This document shows, piece by piece, positions 15,389-23,863 of a stretch of DNA of 64,000 bases. Every line of letters begins with the position of its first letter. Within the stretch, counting starts at the first letter, position 1. The stretch is from Sphingomonas vulcanisoli (GTDB taxonomy: Bacteria; Pseudomonadota; Alphaproteobacteria; Sphingomonadales; Sphingomonadaceae), in assembly GCF_011761305.1 (NCBI RefSeq), contig NZ_JAAOZC010000010.1, forward strand, positions 49,961 through 113,960. Reading direction: 5' to 3'. Below the pieces are notes generated by a model that had not been told where the DNA came from, made no database searches, and saw nothing but the letters and a program-made list of their open reading frames with translations. The translations under genes and the position numbers were made by a program.

Positions 15389-17794
15389 TCACCTGAGCCC
15401 CCGCCGCTTTTCGTGGAAAACAGGCAGCCAGTCGGCGGGATCGTCCCCCTTCTCACGGCGGATCTCATCGAGGAGGCCAACCGTCGACGATCGGCCCGAC
15501 AGGATGGCGAGCGCATCGTCCATTCCATCGAGATCGAGCCTCACGACGATCGAATTGTTGCCCTGCTTGATCAGGAACTGCCGCGACTCCGGCACGAGCT
15601 CGTAGCGAAGCAGCCGGAACTCCTTGGCGGTCAGGCCCAGGCCCTCCCGATATTGGCGCTCGTCGGCACGTGGGTTGGGCAGCAGGATCCAGGTCGGGGT
15701 CTGGCCGATGATACTGCTGGCGATCGTCGAGCGCAGCGCGTGTTCGGGGTTCTGCGTGGCGAAGATCAGAAAGGCGTTGAGCTTGCGCCAGGTAAGCAGC
15801 GCATTCTCGATGTAGGTCGTGAACTGCGCGTCGCCGAGCGCCTTCCAGAATTCGTCAATGACAACCGCGAGCCGCTCCTTACGAGCAAGTACGCCATCGA
15901 TCCGCTCGAACATGTACATCATGATCGGAGTGCGAACCTCGGCATTGTCGAGGAAGTCGGTCATGTCGAACCCGACAAAACGAGCCTCGAGGCTCACGAG
16001 ATCGGCGTCATTGTCGAAGACCCAGCCGAGCGCGCCGCCGCGCGTCCAGCGCTCGAGACGCGCACCAATACCTTCGAGATTGCGGTAACCCAGCACTTCG
16101 CGCAGCTCGGCGAATGTGCGCTGGTCGACGGGCAAGCGGCCGAGCGCGATCAGGCCGTCGTCGATCAGGCGATCCTCGCTGACCGAGAGGCTGCCGCCGG
16201 GCGGCGTCACCAACTGGCGGATGAAGCGGCCGAGGAACGCTACATAATCGGCATCATATTCCTGCGCCTGAAGCGGCGCGAAGCCGGTCGGCTGACCGTT
16301 GCGAAGCGCCAGATACGTGCCTCCTGATGCGCGCACGTAAATTTCGGCGCCGCGATCCTTGTCGATGAAGATCTGCCGGCATCCCGTCTTCTCGAGTTGT
16401 GCCATGAGGAAGTTGAGCGCGGCGGTCTTGCCCGAGCCGGTCGGTCCCAGGATGCCGGTGAAGCCGACGTCGCCGACGTGAAAGCTGAAATAGAAGGGTG
16501 AGAGTGCCGTCGTCTGGAGCAGGGCGATTGCCGGACCCCAATGGTTGCCGGCGACCTGTCCGGTCGGAAAGGTGTGGAAGGGCGAGAGGGCGGCGAAGTT
16601 GCGCGACGTGATGACCGACGGGCGGGCGCGCCACCGTGCATTTCCCGGCAGCTGTGCCCACCAGGCCGACTCATTGGCGCTTTCTTCGCGCACTGCGACG
16701 AGCCCGGCGTCGGCGAGCAACGCGCGCGCCGCTGAAAGATGATCGTTCAGCTCCCGGATGCTCGAACCGAAGACCGCGAGGGAGAAATGATGCTCGCCCA
16801 TCACGAAGTGGTTGCTGGCGAGATGATCGGCCGCCTCGTCGAGCGCCGTGGCCTGGCTCATCGCTTCGTCGTCCGTCGAGACCATCTGTCTGCGACGGCG
16901 GCGCACCTGGTCGGCACTGATCGCGCGCGAAGCCGGCGCCCAACTCTGGGTCAGGCAACATTCGAATGAGGCATTGAGCAGCGCGTCGAGCTGCCCAGGC
17001 CGCGTGCTCGCGGGATATTCGCGGATGCCGAAGATGCCGGCGAAACGACTGCGATCGTGCGCGCGGATCTCGATCAGCTCGCGGCCGAATATGATGCGAT
17101 CACCATAAAGCGCGGTTCCGAGATGCCCGCGCACCAGCGGTACGCGGCGGCGACGTCCAATGAGCACCAGTTCGAACAGTTCGAGCGGCTCGGAGAACAT
17201 CAGCCCGTCATGCTCGTAGAGACTCAGGCGACGTGGATTGAGGCGGCCGAGCAGCTTCACCGTCTCGTCGACCCGCTCGTTGAATTGCTGAAGCCCTTCG
17301 GCATCGACATCGGCGAGCGCATCGACGCGCTCCCGGTTCGAGAAGAGTTTGGAGAGGGAAACGACCAGCTTGTCGGCCGCCCCGACCGCGCGCTGCATCG
17401 CGATCGTCAGATAGAGTTCGTTTACGAACGCGCGTTGTCCCGAGACGCGTGCCTTGTGCTCGGCGTCGAGCGAGCGCGCGAAATCCGAGCGGAAGATGCC
17501 GCCGGGATAGTCATCGGACGACCGCCTCACGACATGGGTGACCCAGGCGACCCGTTCGTCGGCGACGTTGCGCAGGATGCTGTTGAGCTTCTCGTGCCAA
17601 CCGTTGAGGTCGCTCTTGTCGGCGGTCTCGAATGAGATGCCATCGAGCCGCAGGACCGCCAGCAGCGTGCCGTCGTCGGTCACGACGACGTCGCCGACGT
17701 GCCGGGCATAGGGAAGAAATTCCTCCGGCTCACGCTCGCGCTTGGCGACCCTCCAGGGCGTGCGCGCCGCAAAGTCGAGCATCGATTTATTCAC
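15389..17794 (-). CDS. virB4: VirB4 secretion ATPase
   Basis: The 801-aa protein has an N-terminal CagE/TrbE domain and a C-terminal ATPase with Walker A GPTGSGKTAALNF and Walker B LAVVIDEFWKAL, then a TQNPEH motif. It powers pilus biogenesis with VirB11. The GTG at 17794 overlaps the virB3 stop; an ATG follows at 17782. It is the usual length. Confidence 0.95.
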   Translation of the reverse strand: MNKSMLDFAARTPWRVAKREREPEEFLPYARHVGDVVVTDDGTLLAVLRLDGISFETADKSDLNGWHEKLNSILRNVADERVAWVTHVVRRSSDDYPGGIFRSDFARSLDAEHKARVSGQRAFVNELYLTIAMQRAVGAADKLVVSLSKLFSNRERVDALADVDAEGLQQFNERVDETVKLLGRLNPRRLSLYEHDGLMFSEPLELFELVLIGRRRRVPLVRGHLGTALYGDRIIFGRELIEIRAHDRSRFAGIFGIREYPASTRPGQLDALLNASFECCLTQSWAPASRAISADQVRRRRRQMVSTDDEAMSQATALDEAADHLASNHFVMGEHHFSLAVFGSSIRELNDHLSAARALLADAGLVAVREESANESAWWAQLPGNARWRARPSVITSRNFAALSPFHTFPTGQVAGNHWGPAIALLQTTALSPFYFSFHVGDVGFTGILGPTGSGKTAALNFLMAQLEKTGCRQIFIDKDRGAEIYVRASGGTYLALRNGQPTGFAPLQAQEYDADYVAFLGRFIRQLVTPPGGSLSVSEDRLIDDGLIALGRLPVDQRTFAELREVLGYRNLEGIGARLERWTRGGALGWVFDNDADLVSLEARFVGFDMTDFLDNAEVRTPIMMYMFERIDGVLARKERLAVVIDEFWKALGDAQFTTYIENALLTWRKLNAFLIFATQNPEHALRSTIASSIIGQTPTWILLPNPRADERQYREGLGLTAKEFRLLRYELVPESRQFLIKQGNNSIVVRLDLDGMDDALAILSGRSSTVGLLDEIRREKGDDPADWLPVFHEKRRGLR

Positions 17795-18128
17795 CGGCAA
17801 AGCCCTTGCGACGAAGCGGCGCGACCGGCAGCGGCGAATAGGAGCTTCCCCCCCACCAGCCGCGATCGCGATTGCGCCATTTCGTCCGCAGACCAAGGTT
17901 GAGAAGGCGAAAGGCATTGGGTTCGTGGCGCACGATCAGGCGTGCCGCCATGAACCCGGCAGCGCCGAGCATGACCGCGTAGACCGGATTGTTGGTGACG
18001 AGCAGGACCAGAACCGCGGCGATCGCAATCGGGAGTGCGGCATCGAGTGGAACCCCGAGCCACATTGGTGGACGGCTCAGCGCCAGATAGACCGGCTCTG
18101 CGATCAGCGGTTCGTCGGAGGGGGACAC
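17787..18128 (-). CDS. virB3: VirB3 inner-membrane protein
   Basis: The 113-aa protein starts with the family motif LIAEPVYLALSRPPMWLGV and has two membrane segments around residues 30-65, followed by a basic tail. VirB3 assists VirB4 in pilus assembly. It sits between virB2 and virB4 in standard order. Confidence 0.92.
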   Translation of the reverse strand: MSPSDEPLIAEPVYLALSRPPMWLGVPLDAALPIAIAAVLVLLVTNNPVYAVMLGAAGFMAARLIVRHEPNAFRLLNLGLRTKWRNRDRGWWGGSSYSPLPVAPLRRKGFAGE

Positions 18129-18134
18129 GGCCGT

Positions 18135-18443
18135 TCAGCCGTTGCCGGTGATCTTGCTCAGCAGCCAGGCCGAACCGAAGATCAGGAAGATACCTCCTAC
18201 GACGGCGATGAGTGGTCCGGCGCTCGCTCGCCCGGTGAAGAAACGATATCCGGTGACGGCGATGGCGATGACAGCAACGCTTTTGGCGAGATCCCCTGTC
18301 AGCCAATCCTTGATGCTGTCGACGAAGCTCTGAATGTCCGCCGTGCCGGCTGCTATTGCGGGCGAGGCGCTCGTGACGGCGATGATCAAGGCAATCGCGA
18401 TCGGCTGGATCGCGACGCGGGCCATCGGGGGATTTGCTCGCAT
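18135..18443 (-). CDS. virB2: VirB2 major pilin
   Basis: The 102-aa pilin precursor has a long signal peptide cleaved near SASPAIAAG. The mature part has two hydrophobic helices (KSVAVIAIAVTGYRFF and GPLIAVVGGIFLIFGSAWLL) separated by a short polar loop. ATG 18443 lies just after the virB1 stop. The upstream continuation of this frame is shadow sequence inside virB1. Confidence 0.92.
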   Translation of the reverse strand: MRANPPMARVAIQPIAIALIIAVTSASPAIAAGTADIQSFVDSIKDWLTGDLAKSVAVIAIAVTGYRFFTGRASAGPLIAVVGGIFLIFGSAWLLSKITGNG

Positions 18444-18445
18444 AT

Positions 18446-19093
18446 TTACCGTCCTTTCGGGGTGGATGGAAAGACGTCTGCGCTGGTCGCAGGGGCGCCG
18501 AAGACTGCCCAGGACGCCGGACTGGCGGCTCCTTTGGTCATCTCGCCAGCGGCCAGCGCGTCCCCCCCGGGTCGCACGGTCCTCTGATAATTTGTGGTGA
18601 TGGTGGTTGCCGATGGGACGGTGCCCGCCGACCGCGCGGCGGCGCGATACACGCGCGCCACGTAGCCATTCTCGATCCCACGCACACTGTCGCCGGTGTT
18701 GTAGGTCGACAAGGTCGCCGCCAGTGCATGCTGAACGGTCGGTGCCCGGGGCGCGACCTTGCGGTATGTCGAGACCATCAGCCGGCCGGCGGCCGCGATA
18801 CTCGCGCACGGATCGAACGCATCGCTGACCGGAAGGCCAATCCGCCCTGCCGTGTGACTGTTGATCTGGGCGAGACCCATATCGATGCTGTGGCCTTGGC
18901 CGATCAGGGATTGGGCAAGCGCTTCGGCTTCCGCCCTGCTCGCAGGCTTATAGACACGGTGCGAAGTGTTGTCGCCGATGACCAGCTCGTTGAGAGCGCT
19001 CTCGTTAAGAACGAGCGCGACCATCGTCGTCGGGGCGACCTGAGGTGCGCATTGCCTGGCTAGGGCAGAGGCAACAGCCAAAGTTAGCGTCAT
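18446..19093 (-). CDS. virB1: VirB1 lytic transglycosylase
   Basis: The 215-aa SLT-type transglycosylase opens the peptidoglycan for the secretion channel. It shows VALVLNESALNEL (catalytic Glu), GLAQINSHTA and ALATYN-like (AATLSTYNTGD) motifs. It is the first gene of the operon. ATG 19093 follows a GTG at 19099. Transcription should start in the 19.1-19.2 kb region beside the iterons. Confidence 0.9.
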   Translation of the reverse strand: MTLTLAVASALARQCAPQVAPTTMVALVLNESALNELVIGDNTSHRVYKPASRAEAEALAQSLIGQGHSIDMGLAQINSHTAGRIGLPVSDAFDPCASIAAAGRLMVSTYRKVAPRAPTVQHALAATLSTYNTGDSVRGIENGYVARVYRAAARSAGTVPSATTITTNYQRTVRPGGDALAAGEMTKGAASPASWAVFGAPATSADVFPSTPKGR

Positions 19094-19225
19094 ACTCACC
19101 GCCCATGAACACTTGGGTCGTGCCAGACTTTTTCGGTCGCTGACTTTAAGCTGACGGTTGCGGCGAAGGCTTTAGGAGACGCCACGGATCCCGTATCAAA
19201 ATCGAACTATCGAGCGGGGACGACC

Positions 19226-19315
19226 TGCCCGAAAGCACGAGCGCCACAGCGCGTCCAGCGCGACGACCTGCCCGAAAGCACGAACATTACGGGCAGGCTC
19301 TGCCCGAAAGCACGA
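19226..19315 (+). repeat. Iteron cluster: three direct copies of TGCCCGAAAGCACGA
   Basis: Copies at 19226-19240, 19269-19283 and 19301-19315 are all in the same orientation. Two of them share the longer form GACGACCTGCCCGAAAGCAC. Spacing start to start is 43 and 32 bases. Three further copies lie at 20962, 21034 and 21118. Iterons of this kind bind the Rep initiator in theta-replicating plasmids. Confidence 0.85.
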
Positions 19316-19480
19316 GGATTGCTGCGCGGGCCGGTGCCCCCGCTCGGTTAACGATTGGGCGTCCGATGACCGACGATTCGCCTGTGGGCGATTCTCTCGG
19401 GGAGCCGTCGGACCGCTGGCGGCATCGCAAGACCGACCGGTGCAACGATGCGCGAGGAGACGCCGTGCTGACATGAAAAA

Positions 19481-19502
19481 CCCGGCGCAAGGCCGGGCTT
19501 TT
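19481..19502 (+). terminator. Rho-independent terminator upstream of repC
   Basis: CCCGGC and GCCGGG arms with a 5-base loop are followed by CTTTT and preceded by AAAAA, so it may work on both strands. It would insulate repC and the transfer operon from each other. Confidence 0.8.
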
Positions 19503-19637
19503 CGGGTTGCCCGCTAGGGGCGAGGTGGAAGTCACTTCCTAGCTGGTTCCCGACTTATCAACAAGCTCGAAGCGCGCTCGTTTCGCGCCACGGCTTCGTT
19601 TGTCTGCACGGGCTCCGCAACAGGGAGTTACCGAACG

Positions 19638-20987
19638 ATGGCCTATGCCTGTTCACCTGGATCCGGGTTCCGACGCTTCGACGCCTTCGCGGCGCAGGCG
19701 GAGCAGACTGCAGGAGAGTTTCGTGGGTTGCCCGCTGATTGTGGGCCGGCACAAGCTCTTGCTGCCTTCAAGCGGGCCGCACCCTATATGCAGATTCCAG
19801 CCGGCGTCGTGCAGCTGATCGACGTGCTGTTCGCGTGGACGACGCCGCTAGACTGGCGCGGGGGTGCCAACCCGATCGTCTGGCCCCGCAACGAGAAGCT
19901 TGCCCGTAAGCTCGGGCTGGGCGTGCGGCAGCTGCAAAATCTGCTCGATCGCGCCATTCGGCTTCGGCTGATCAGCCATCTCGATAGCCCCAATGGCCAC
20001 CGTGGCGGCCAACGAAACGCCGACGGGACGATCAAGTGGGCCTATGGCATCGTGCTCGCGCCGATCGGCACCCGCATCGAGGATTTCCGGCAAACCGCCG
20101 CCCGCGGGATGGCCGAGGATGCAGCTATCGATGCGCTGAAGAAGCGTCTGGGCGCCGTTCGCCGGCGTATTTCGAGCCTCGCCCAGACCGCCATCGACCA
20201 TATGCTGGTCGGTACGGCGGCCGACGAGGAGCTGGCCCTCGTGCTTAGCGCGACCCGCCAGATGAAGAATGTCCGCGACATCGACCTCCTGACCGGCTGC
20301 GTGGAGCAGATGGAGCAGCGCGGACGTGCTCTGGAAGCTGAGATTGCCGCCGCTTTGGTGGAGATCCAAGCAGAGCAGATGCAGTCAGAAACCAATATTA
20401 TTACATGCTCGGATGCGGATGAATGCACGCACTCTACAACTACAACTGAACCCCAAACTGCTAACGCAGTTACCAGTAGTGGCTTTCCGGAAGGAAGTAG
20501 GGGGGAAGGCTTCGCCCAGACTCGGACCGTCGCGTCCAGCGTCGAGGAGGATTTGGAGAAACATGGCGTTGATCCGGCCTTCATCGAATCGGTTTCACCC
20601 GAGCTCTGTCATTCGCTCCGTCATTCACAGCACGGCTGGGGCGATGTGATCCATCTGGCCGAACGGCTCGCAGACCAGGCGGGCATCCACAAAACCGCCT
20701 GGCATGAGGCTCGGCGCGTCATGGGCGAGCGCGGCGCTGCGGCCTCGGTCATCGCGACGGTCCACAAATATCACGCCGGCGACGTGCGCCAGCCCGGTGC
20801 CTATCTGCGTGGCATGAACGGCAAGGCTCAGAAGGGCACGCTCCATTTAGGCCGCACTTTCCACGGCTTAAAGGACAATCGTCAGAGTCATTTGATGCGG
20901 GCGATGCACGATGGTCCGGATCCGCGGGCGATGGGCGATCTCGCCCGGCGCGCGATGGCGCTCGTGCTTTCGGGCAGAACGTCGTGA
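19638..20987 (+). CDS. repC: RepC-type plasmid replication initiator
   Basis: The 449-aa protein matches the RP-C family. The N-terminal domain contains PAGVVQLIDVLFAWTTPLDW and LARKLGLGVRQLQNLLDRA (winged helix), and the C-terminal domain ends after GDVRQPGAYLRGM. A low-complexity linker lies near residues 262-300. It initiates plasmid replication. No repA/repB partition genes precede it, unlike rhizobial repABC. One inverted iteron (20962-20976) is embedded in its last codons. Confidence 0.88.
   Translation: MAYACSPGSGFRRFDAFAAQAEQTAGEFRGLPADCGPAQALAAFKRAAPYMQIPAGVVQLIDVLFAWTTPLDWRGGANPIVWPRNEKLARKLGLGVRQLQNLLDRAIRLRLISHLDSPNGHRGGQRNADGTIKWAYGIVLAPIGTRIEDFRQTAARGMAEDAAIDALKKRLGAVRRRISSLAQTAIDHMLVGTAADEELALVLSATRQMKNVRDIDLLTGCVEQMEQRGRALEAEIAAALVEIQAEQMQSETNIITCSDADECTHSTTTTEPQTANAVTSSGFPEGSRGEGFAQTRTVASSVEEDLEKHGVDPAFIESVSPELCHSLRHSQHGWGDVIHLAERLADQAGIHKTAWHEARRVMGERGAAASVIATVHKYHAGDVRQPGAYLRGMNGKAQKGTLHLGRTFHGLKDNRQSHLMRAMHDGPDPRAMGDLARRAMALVLSGRTS
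20962..20976 (-). repeat. Iteron copy inside the 3' end of repC (inverted)
   Basis: TCGTGCTTTCGGGCA is the reverse complement of the iteron and encodes VLSGR at the repC C-terminus. It points toward the copy at 21034. Confidence 0.85.
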
Positions 20988-21033
20988 TCGAGAGGCCTCT
21001 TCAACGGTCAAAAACACCGGATCAGCGACATGA

Positions 21034-21132
21034 TGCCCGAAAGCACGAGTCCTGAAGGGGACGGAGAGGCGTCGCTAGGGTAGGAATCGCACTTGTCCAC
21101 AGCTCGAGGCCAAAGACTCGTGCTTTCGGGCA
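21034..21132. repeat. Two iteron copies between repC and repA
   Basis: One direct copy (21034-21048) and one inverted copy (21118-21132) of TGCCCGAAAGCACGA lie in the repC-repA gap, the second about 90 bases before the repA start. An initiator site here would allow autoregulation of repA. Confidence 0.85.
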
Positions 21133-21219
21133 GGTCGTCACGGTTGATGGGTGCGTGTGAAAGCAATGCGAGGTAAAACGGGGCAGGGTAAGGAGAATCG
21201 GCGCACCGAAGGGGACGAT

Positions 21220-22119
21220 ATGGCGAAGCACCAGTCCATCATCATCCGGCAGGGCGACCTGTTCGATGTCGACAGCCCGCTCCACGGCAAAGTCCGGGGC
21301 GAGCGCAGCATGATGGATTTCCCGTTTTTCGCGCTGTCCAAGGTCGCCGTGAAAACCCCTGTCGAGTATAAGCACGGCAACGTCAGCATCCAGATCAAGC
21401 CAAGTTCCGATGGCATGGCGACAATGTACGACAAGGAGATCATTCTCTACGTCGCGTCGCTGATGGCCCAGGAGATCGGCAAGGGCGGCGAGGTCGATCA
21501 GGAATTCACCTTCACCGCGCACGACTTTTTCCGCGTCACCGGCGTGCTCCGCCCTTCAAAGCGCGAGTATAAGCGGTTCGCTGATGCGCTTGCCCGGCTT
21601 CAGGGCACGCAGATTAAGACCAACATCAAAACCGGCGACATGATCGATAAGGGCTGGTTTTCGTGGCTGTCCGAAGTCAACGCGACCGCGATCGAGCTCC
21701 CGAACGGCGACGAGCAGCTCCGCAACATTCGGGTGCGCCTGTGCGCCTGGCTGCATCGGGCCATTCAGCGCGACGGGCATATCTACGACTATCATCACGA
21801 CTATTTCCGCCTCGGGACGATCGAGCGGCGCATCTATGAGATCGCGCGCTGCCACTGCGAGGGCGATGAGGTCGAAATGCCCATAGAATTGATGTCGATG
21901 AAGGTTGGATCGACCGCTCCGATCTCCAAATTCAAGCAGCATCTGAAAGAGGTCGAGGCCGACGACCGTTTGCCGGAATATCGCGTGACGTTGCGCGAAG
22001 TCCTTCCCGCCGAGGGCAAGACCGACAGCCGCGGCCGACGCATGACGAAACTCGAGACCGTGGTGGTCCTGACACCGCGCCAGAAGAAGCCGCCGTCGCT
22101 GCAGCTCGAGGCTGCGTGA
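21220..22119 (+). CDS. repA: Replication initiator protein A (RPA family)
   Basis: The 299-aa protein belongs to the RPA plasmid initiator family: SIIIRQGDLFDVDSPLHGK, DFPFFALSK, EIILYVASLMAQEI and GTIERRIYEIARCHC are typical segments. ATG 21220 (MAKHQS) with AAGGGG upstream is preferred over an in-frame codon at 21151. It presumably binds the flanking iterons. It is a second initiator gene next to repC. Confidence 0.88.
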   Translation: MAKHQSIIIRQGDLFDVDSPLHGKVRGERSMMDFPFFALSKVAVKTPVEYKHGNVSIQIKPSSDGMATMYDKEIILYVASLMAQEIGKGGEVDQEFTFTAHDFFRVTGVLRPSKREYKRFADALARLQGTQIKTNIKTGDMIDKGWFSWLSEVNATAIELPNGDEQLRNIRVRLCAWLHRAIQRDGHIYDYHHDYFRLGTIERRIYEIARCHCEGDEVEMPIELMSMKVGSTAPISKFKQHLKEVEADDRLPEYRVTLREVLPAEGKTDSRGRRMTKLETVVVLTPRQKKPPSLQLEAA

Positions 22120-22229
22120 TGCCATGGCGTCTTACCTAAGAAGCTTCGAATGCTCGGCGAGGTCGGTCCGGTTCGTTCGACTATAATCATTTAACCAGAT
22201 CGGCGCACCTTCACGCCAAGAGGCCCTCG

Positions 22230-22814
22230 TCATGGATATAAAAGCGTGCTTTCCCAACGATCGCCGGTCCTTGTGAACTGGCGGCGCTGATGCAGGCGGT
22301 GAGGCCGGTCGAGCCAGAATTCCATGCTCACGGGCTCGACCCGATACCCGCCCCAATGCGGGGGCCTGGCGACCACACCGCCGTTGAAGCGCACCGCGAT
22401 CGCTTGGAACCGCGCCGCCAGATGCGCCTCCGACAGGAGGGGGCGGGATTGGTCGGATGCCCAGGCACCGAGCTGAGAGTCGCGCGGGCGCGTGGCGAAA
22501 TAGGCGTCCGCTTGCTCCGCGCTCACGCGCGATATCGACCCCTCGATACGGATTTGCCGGCGTAAAGATTTCCAGTGAAACAGCAGAGCGGCAACAGGAT
22601 CGGCGCCGAGATCCGCCGCCTTGCGGCTTTGCTGGTTGGTGTAAAATACGAAGCCGCGCCGATCTTGTCCCTTGAGCAGGACAGTCCTCGCGGACGGGCG
22701 ACCGCCAACATCGACTGTCGCCAGCGTCATAGCTTCGGGATCGTTTGCTTCTGCGGCACGCGCTTCAGCGAGCCAGGAGTCGAACAGGGCGTGAGGGTCG
22801 GTTTCGTCGATCAT
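22230..22814 (-). CDS. pdxH: Pyridoxamine 5'-phosphate oxidase
   Basis: The product (194 aa from ATG 22814, or 204 from TTG 22844) has the whole PdxH pattern: MTLATVDVGGRPSARTVLLKG, FVFYTNQQSRKAADL, RDSQLGAWASDQS, FWLDRPHRLHQRRQF. It makes pyridoxal phosphate using FMN and oxygen. PLP is the cofactor of HemA encoded at 59726. Homologues of about this length often start MxDxDDP, which fits the 22814 start. It diverges from the Usp gene. Confidence 0.93.
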   Translation of the reverse strand: MIDETDPHALFDSWLAEARAAEANDPEAMTLATVDVGGRPSARTVLLKGQDRRGFVFYTNQQSRKAADLGADPVAALLFHWKSLRRQIRIEGSISRVSAEQADAYFATRPRDSQLGAWASDQSRPLLSEAHLAARFQAIAVRFNGGVVARPPHWGGYRVEPVSMEFWLDRPHRLHQRRQFTRTGDRWESTLLYP

Positions 22815-22906
22815 GCCGGCCGCCATCGCGGCATCGGCGGTCAAGCGGCTATCCGCAAAAGCCCGGATGATGCGTTTCCTAAGCGGGCGGGAGCGCGCAT
22901 TCTAGC

Positions 22907-22926
22907 GTAAGTAGCATTCCCAATAT
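22907..22926 (+). promoter_or_regulatory. FixJ-like site upstream of Usp 2
   Basis: GTAAGTAGCATTCCCAATAT contains GTAAGTAG, an exact fit to the FixJ recognition sequence GTAMGTAG as I recall it for Sinorhizobium. It ends about 60 bases before the ATG at 22985. It is the clearest link of the motif family to FixJ. Confidence 0.6.
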
Positions 22927-22984
22927 GGGCCGCCCGAGCGGCCTCGTATCGCCACGTACGCCATCTTTGGACGGAGTGCTGGCA

Positions 22985-23785
22985 ATGAAATCGATCCTGT
23001 TGCTGCTGCACGATGACGACGGTCAGACCGCGCGCATATCGGCGGCGCTCGCCTTGGCGCGCGCGCTGGATGGCGAGCTGTCGTGCCTCGACGTCGTCGA
23101 AGTGCCGCACCTCGTCGGCGACTATTATAGCGAAGCCGGGCGCGCGATGTTGCTGGGCGACGAAGAGCGCCGTGAGCATTTCAACAAAGACCGCGTGACC
23201 GAGCAGCTTGACCGCGAGGGGGTGCGCTATCGCTGGACGGATACGCAAGGCGACGCCGATGCGTGCGTGGCCGCCGCCGCAGATCTCGCCGATATCATCG
23301 TGCTCACGCGCGAGACCCCCAACCCGCTCGGTTTCAACTTTCGCCCGATCGTGTTGCGTGCCGCCTTGAAAGGCAAACCGATCCTGTCGTTGCCCGAGGA
23401 TGCTCTGGATTTCCGCGCGACAGGTCGTGCGCTGGTCGCCTGGGACGGCTCGGAAGGCGCGACCAATATGCTGCGCGCCTGCGTACCGCTCCTGCAGAAG
23501 GCTTCGGCGGTGGAGCTCTTCACGGTCGACTATCGCGGCTATGAAATCCCTGCGGACGAAGCGGCGGAATATCTCTCTCGCCACGGCATCCACGTGACCG
23601 TCTCGAAGCAAAAGGGTGGCGATCACAATTCCGACGAATGGCTGCGCATCCGCTGCGCGACGTGGCGCGCCGATTATTGCGTCATGGGCGCCTTCGGAGA
23701 CAGCCACCTGCGTCATTATCTTTTCGGCAGCACGACACGGCGCATGCTCGCGCTCGGTGACCTGCCGATCATCCTCGGGCGTTGA
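22985..23785 (+). CDS. Universal stress protein, paralogue 2
   Basis: The 266-aa protein is colinear with the Usp proteins at 3776 and 44801: MKSILLLLHDDDGQTARISA, then a second half with ALVAWDGSEGATNMLRACVPLL and the loop GAFGDSHLRHYLFGST. ATG 22985 is used; upstream codons from 22925 overlap the promoter motif. It heads a probable operon with the quinone reductase and adh genes, although the latter have their own site at 23794. Confidence 0.9.
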   Translation: MKSILLLLHDDDGQTARISAALALARALDGELSCLDVVEVPHLVGDYYSEAGRAMLLGDEERREHFNKDRVTEQLDREGVRYRWTDTQGDADACVAAAADLADIIVLTRETPNPLGFNFRPIVLRAALKGKPILSLPEDALDFRATGRALVAWDGSEGATNMLRACVPLLQKASAVELFTVDYRGYEIPADEAAEYLSRHGIHVTVSKQKGGDHNSDEWLRIRCATWRADYCVMGAFGDSHLRHYLFGSTTRRMLALGDLPIILGR

Positions 23786-23793
23786 GCCTCGAC

Positions 23794-23811
23794 TTACGTA
23801 CATATCCCAAC
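23794..23811 (+). promoter_or_regulatory. FixJ-like site upstream of quinone reductase 2
   Basis: TTACGTACATATCCCAAC lies 53 bases before the ATG at 23864 and closely matches the minus-strand site at 2789. Confidence 0.55.
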
Positions 23812-23863
23812 AGTCGGGACCGCCAGCGCTTCGTAACCAACGAGTCGAAACTGGGAGGCAGAC

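Larger units (their letters stand above)
19100..19637. other. Intergenic control region with iterons (putative origin region)
   Basis: This 538-base gap between virB1 and repC holds three direct iterons (19226, 19269, 19301) and a strong terminator (19481-19502). I see no convincing gene. Iterons beside replication genes suggest that it is part of the vegetative origin or of the copy-control region. Confidence 0.6.

Noticed and set aside
14103..15605. 500-aa open frame on the plus strand
   Set aside because: It lies antisense to virB6, eexN, virB5 and virB4, which are clearly real.
19196..19535. Open frames in the iteron region
   Set aside because: They are built from the repeats and the terminator and have no coding features.
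19226..21132. CRISPR array
   Set aside because: The repeats are only 15 bp, irregularly spaced and in both orientations around rep genes, so they are iterons.
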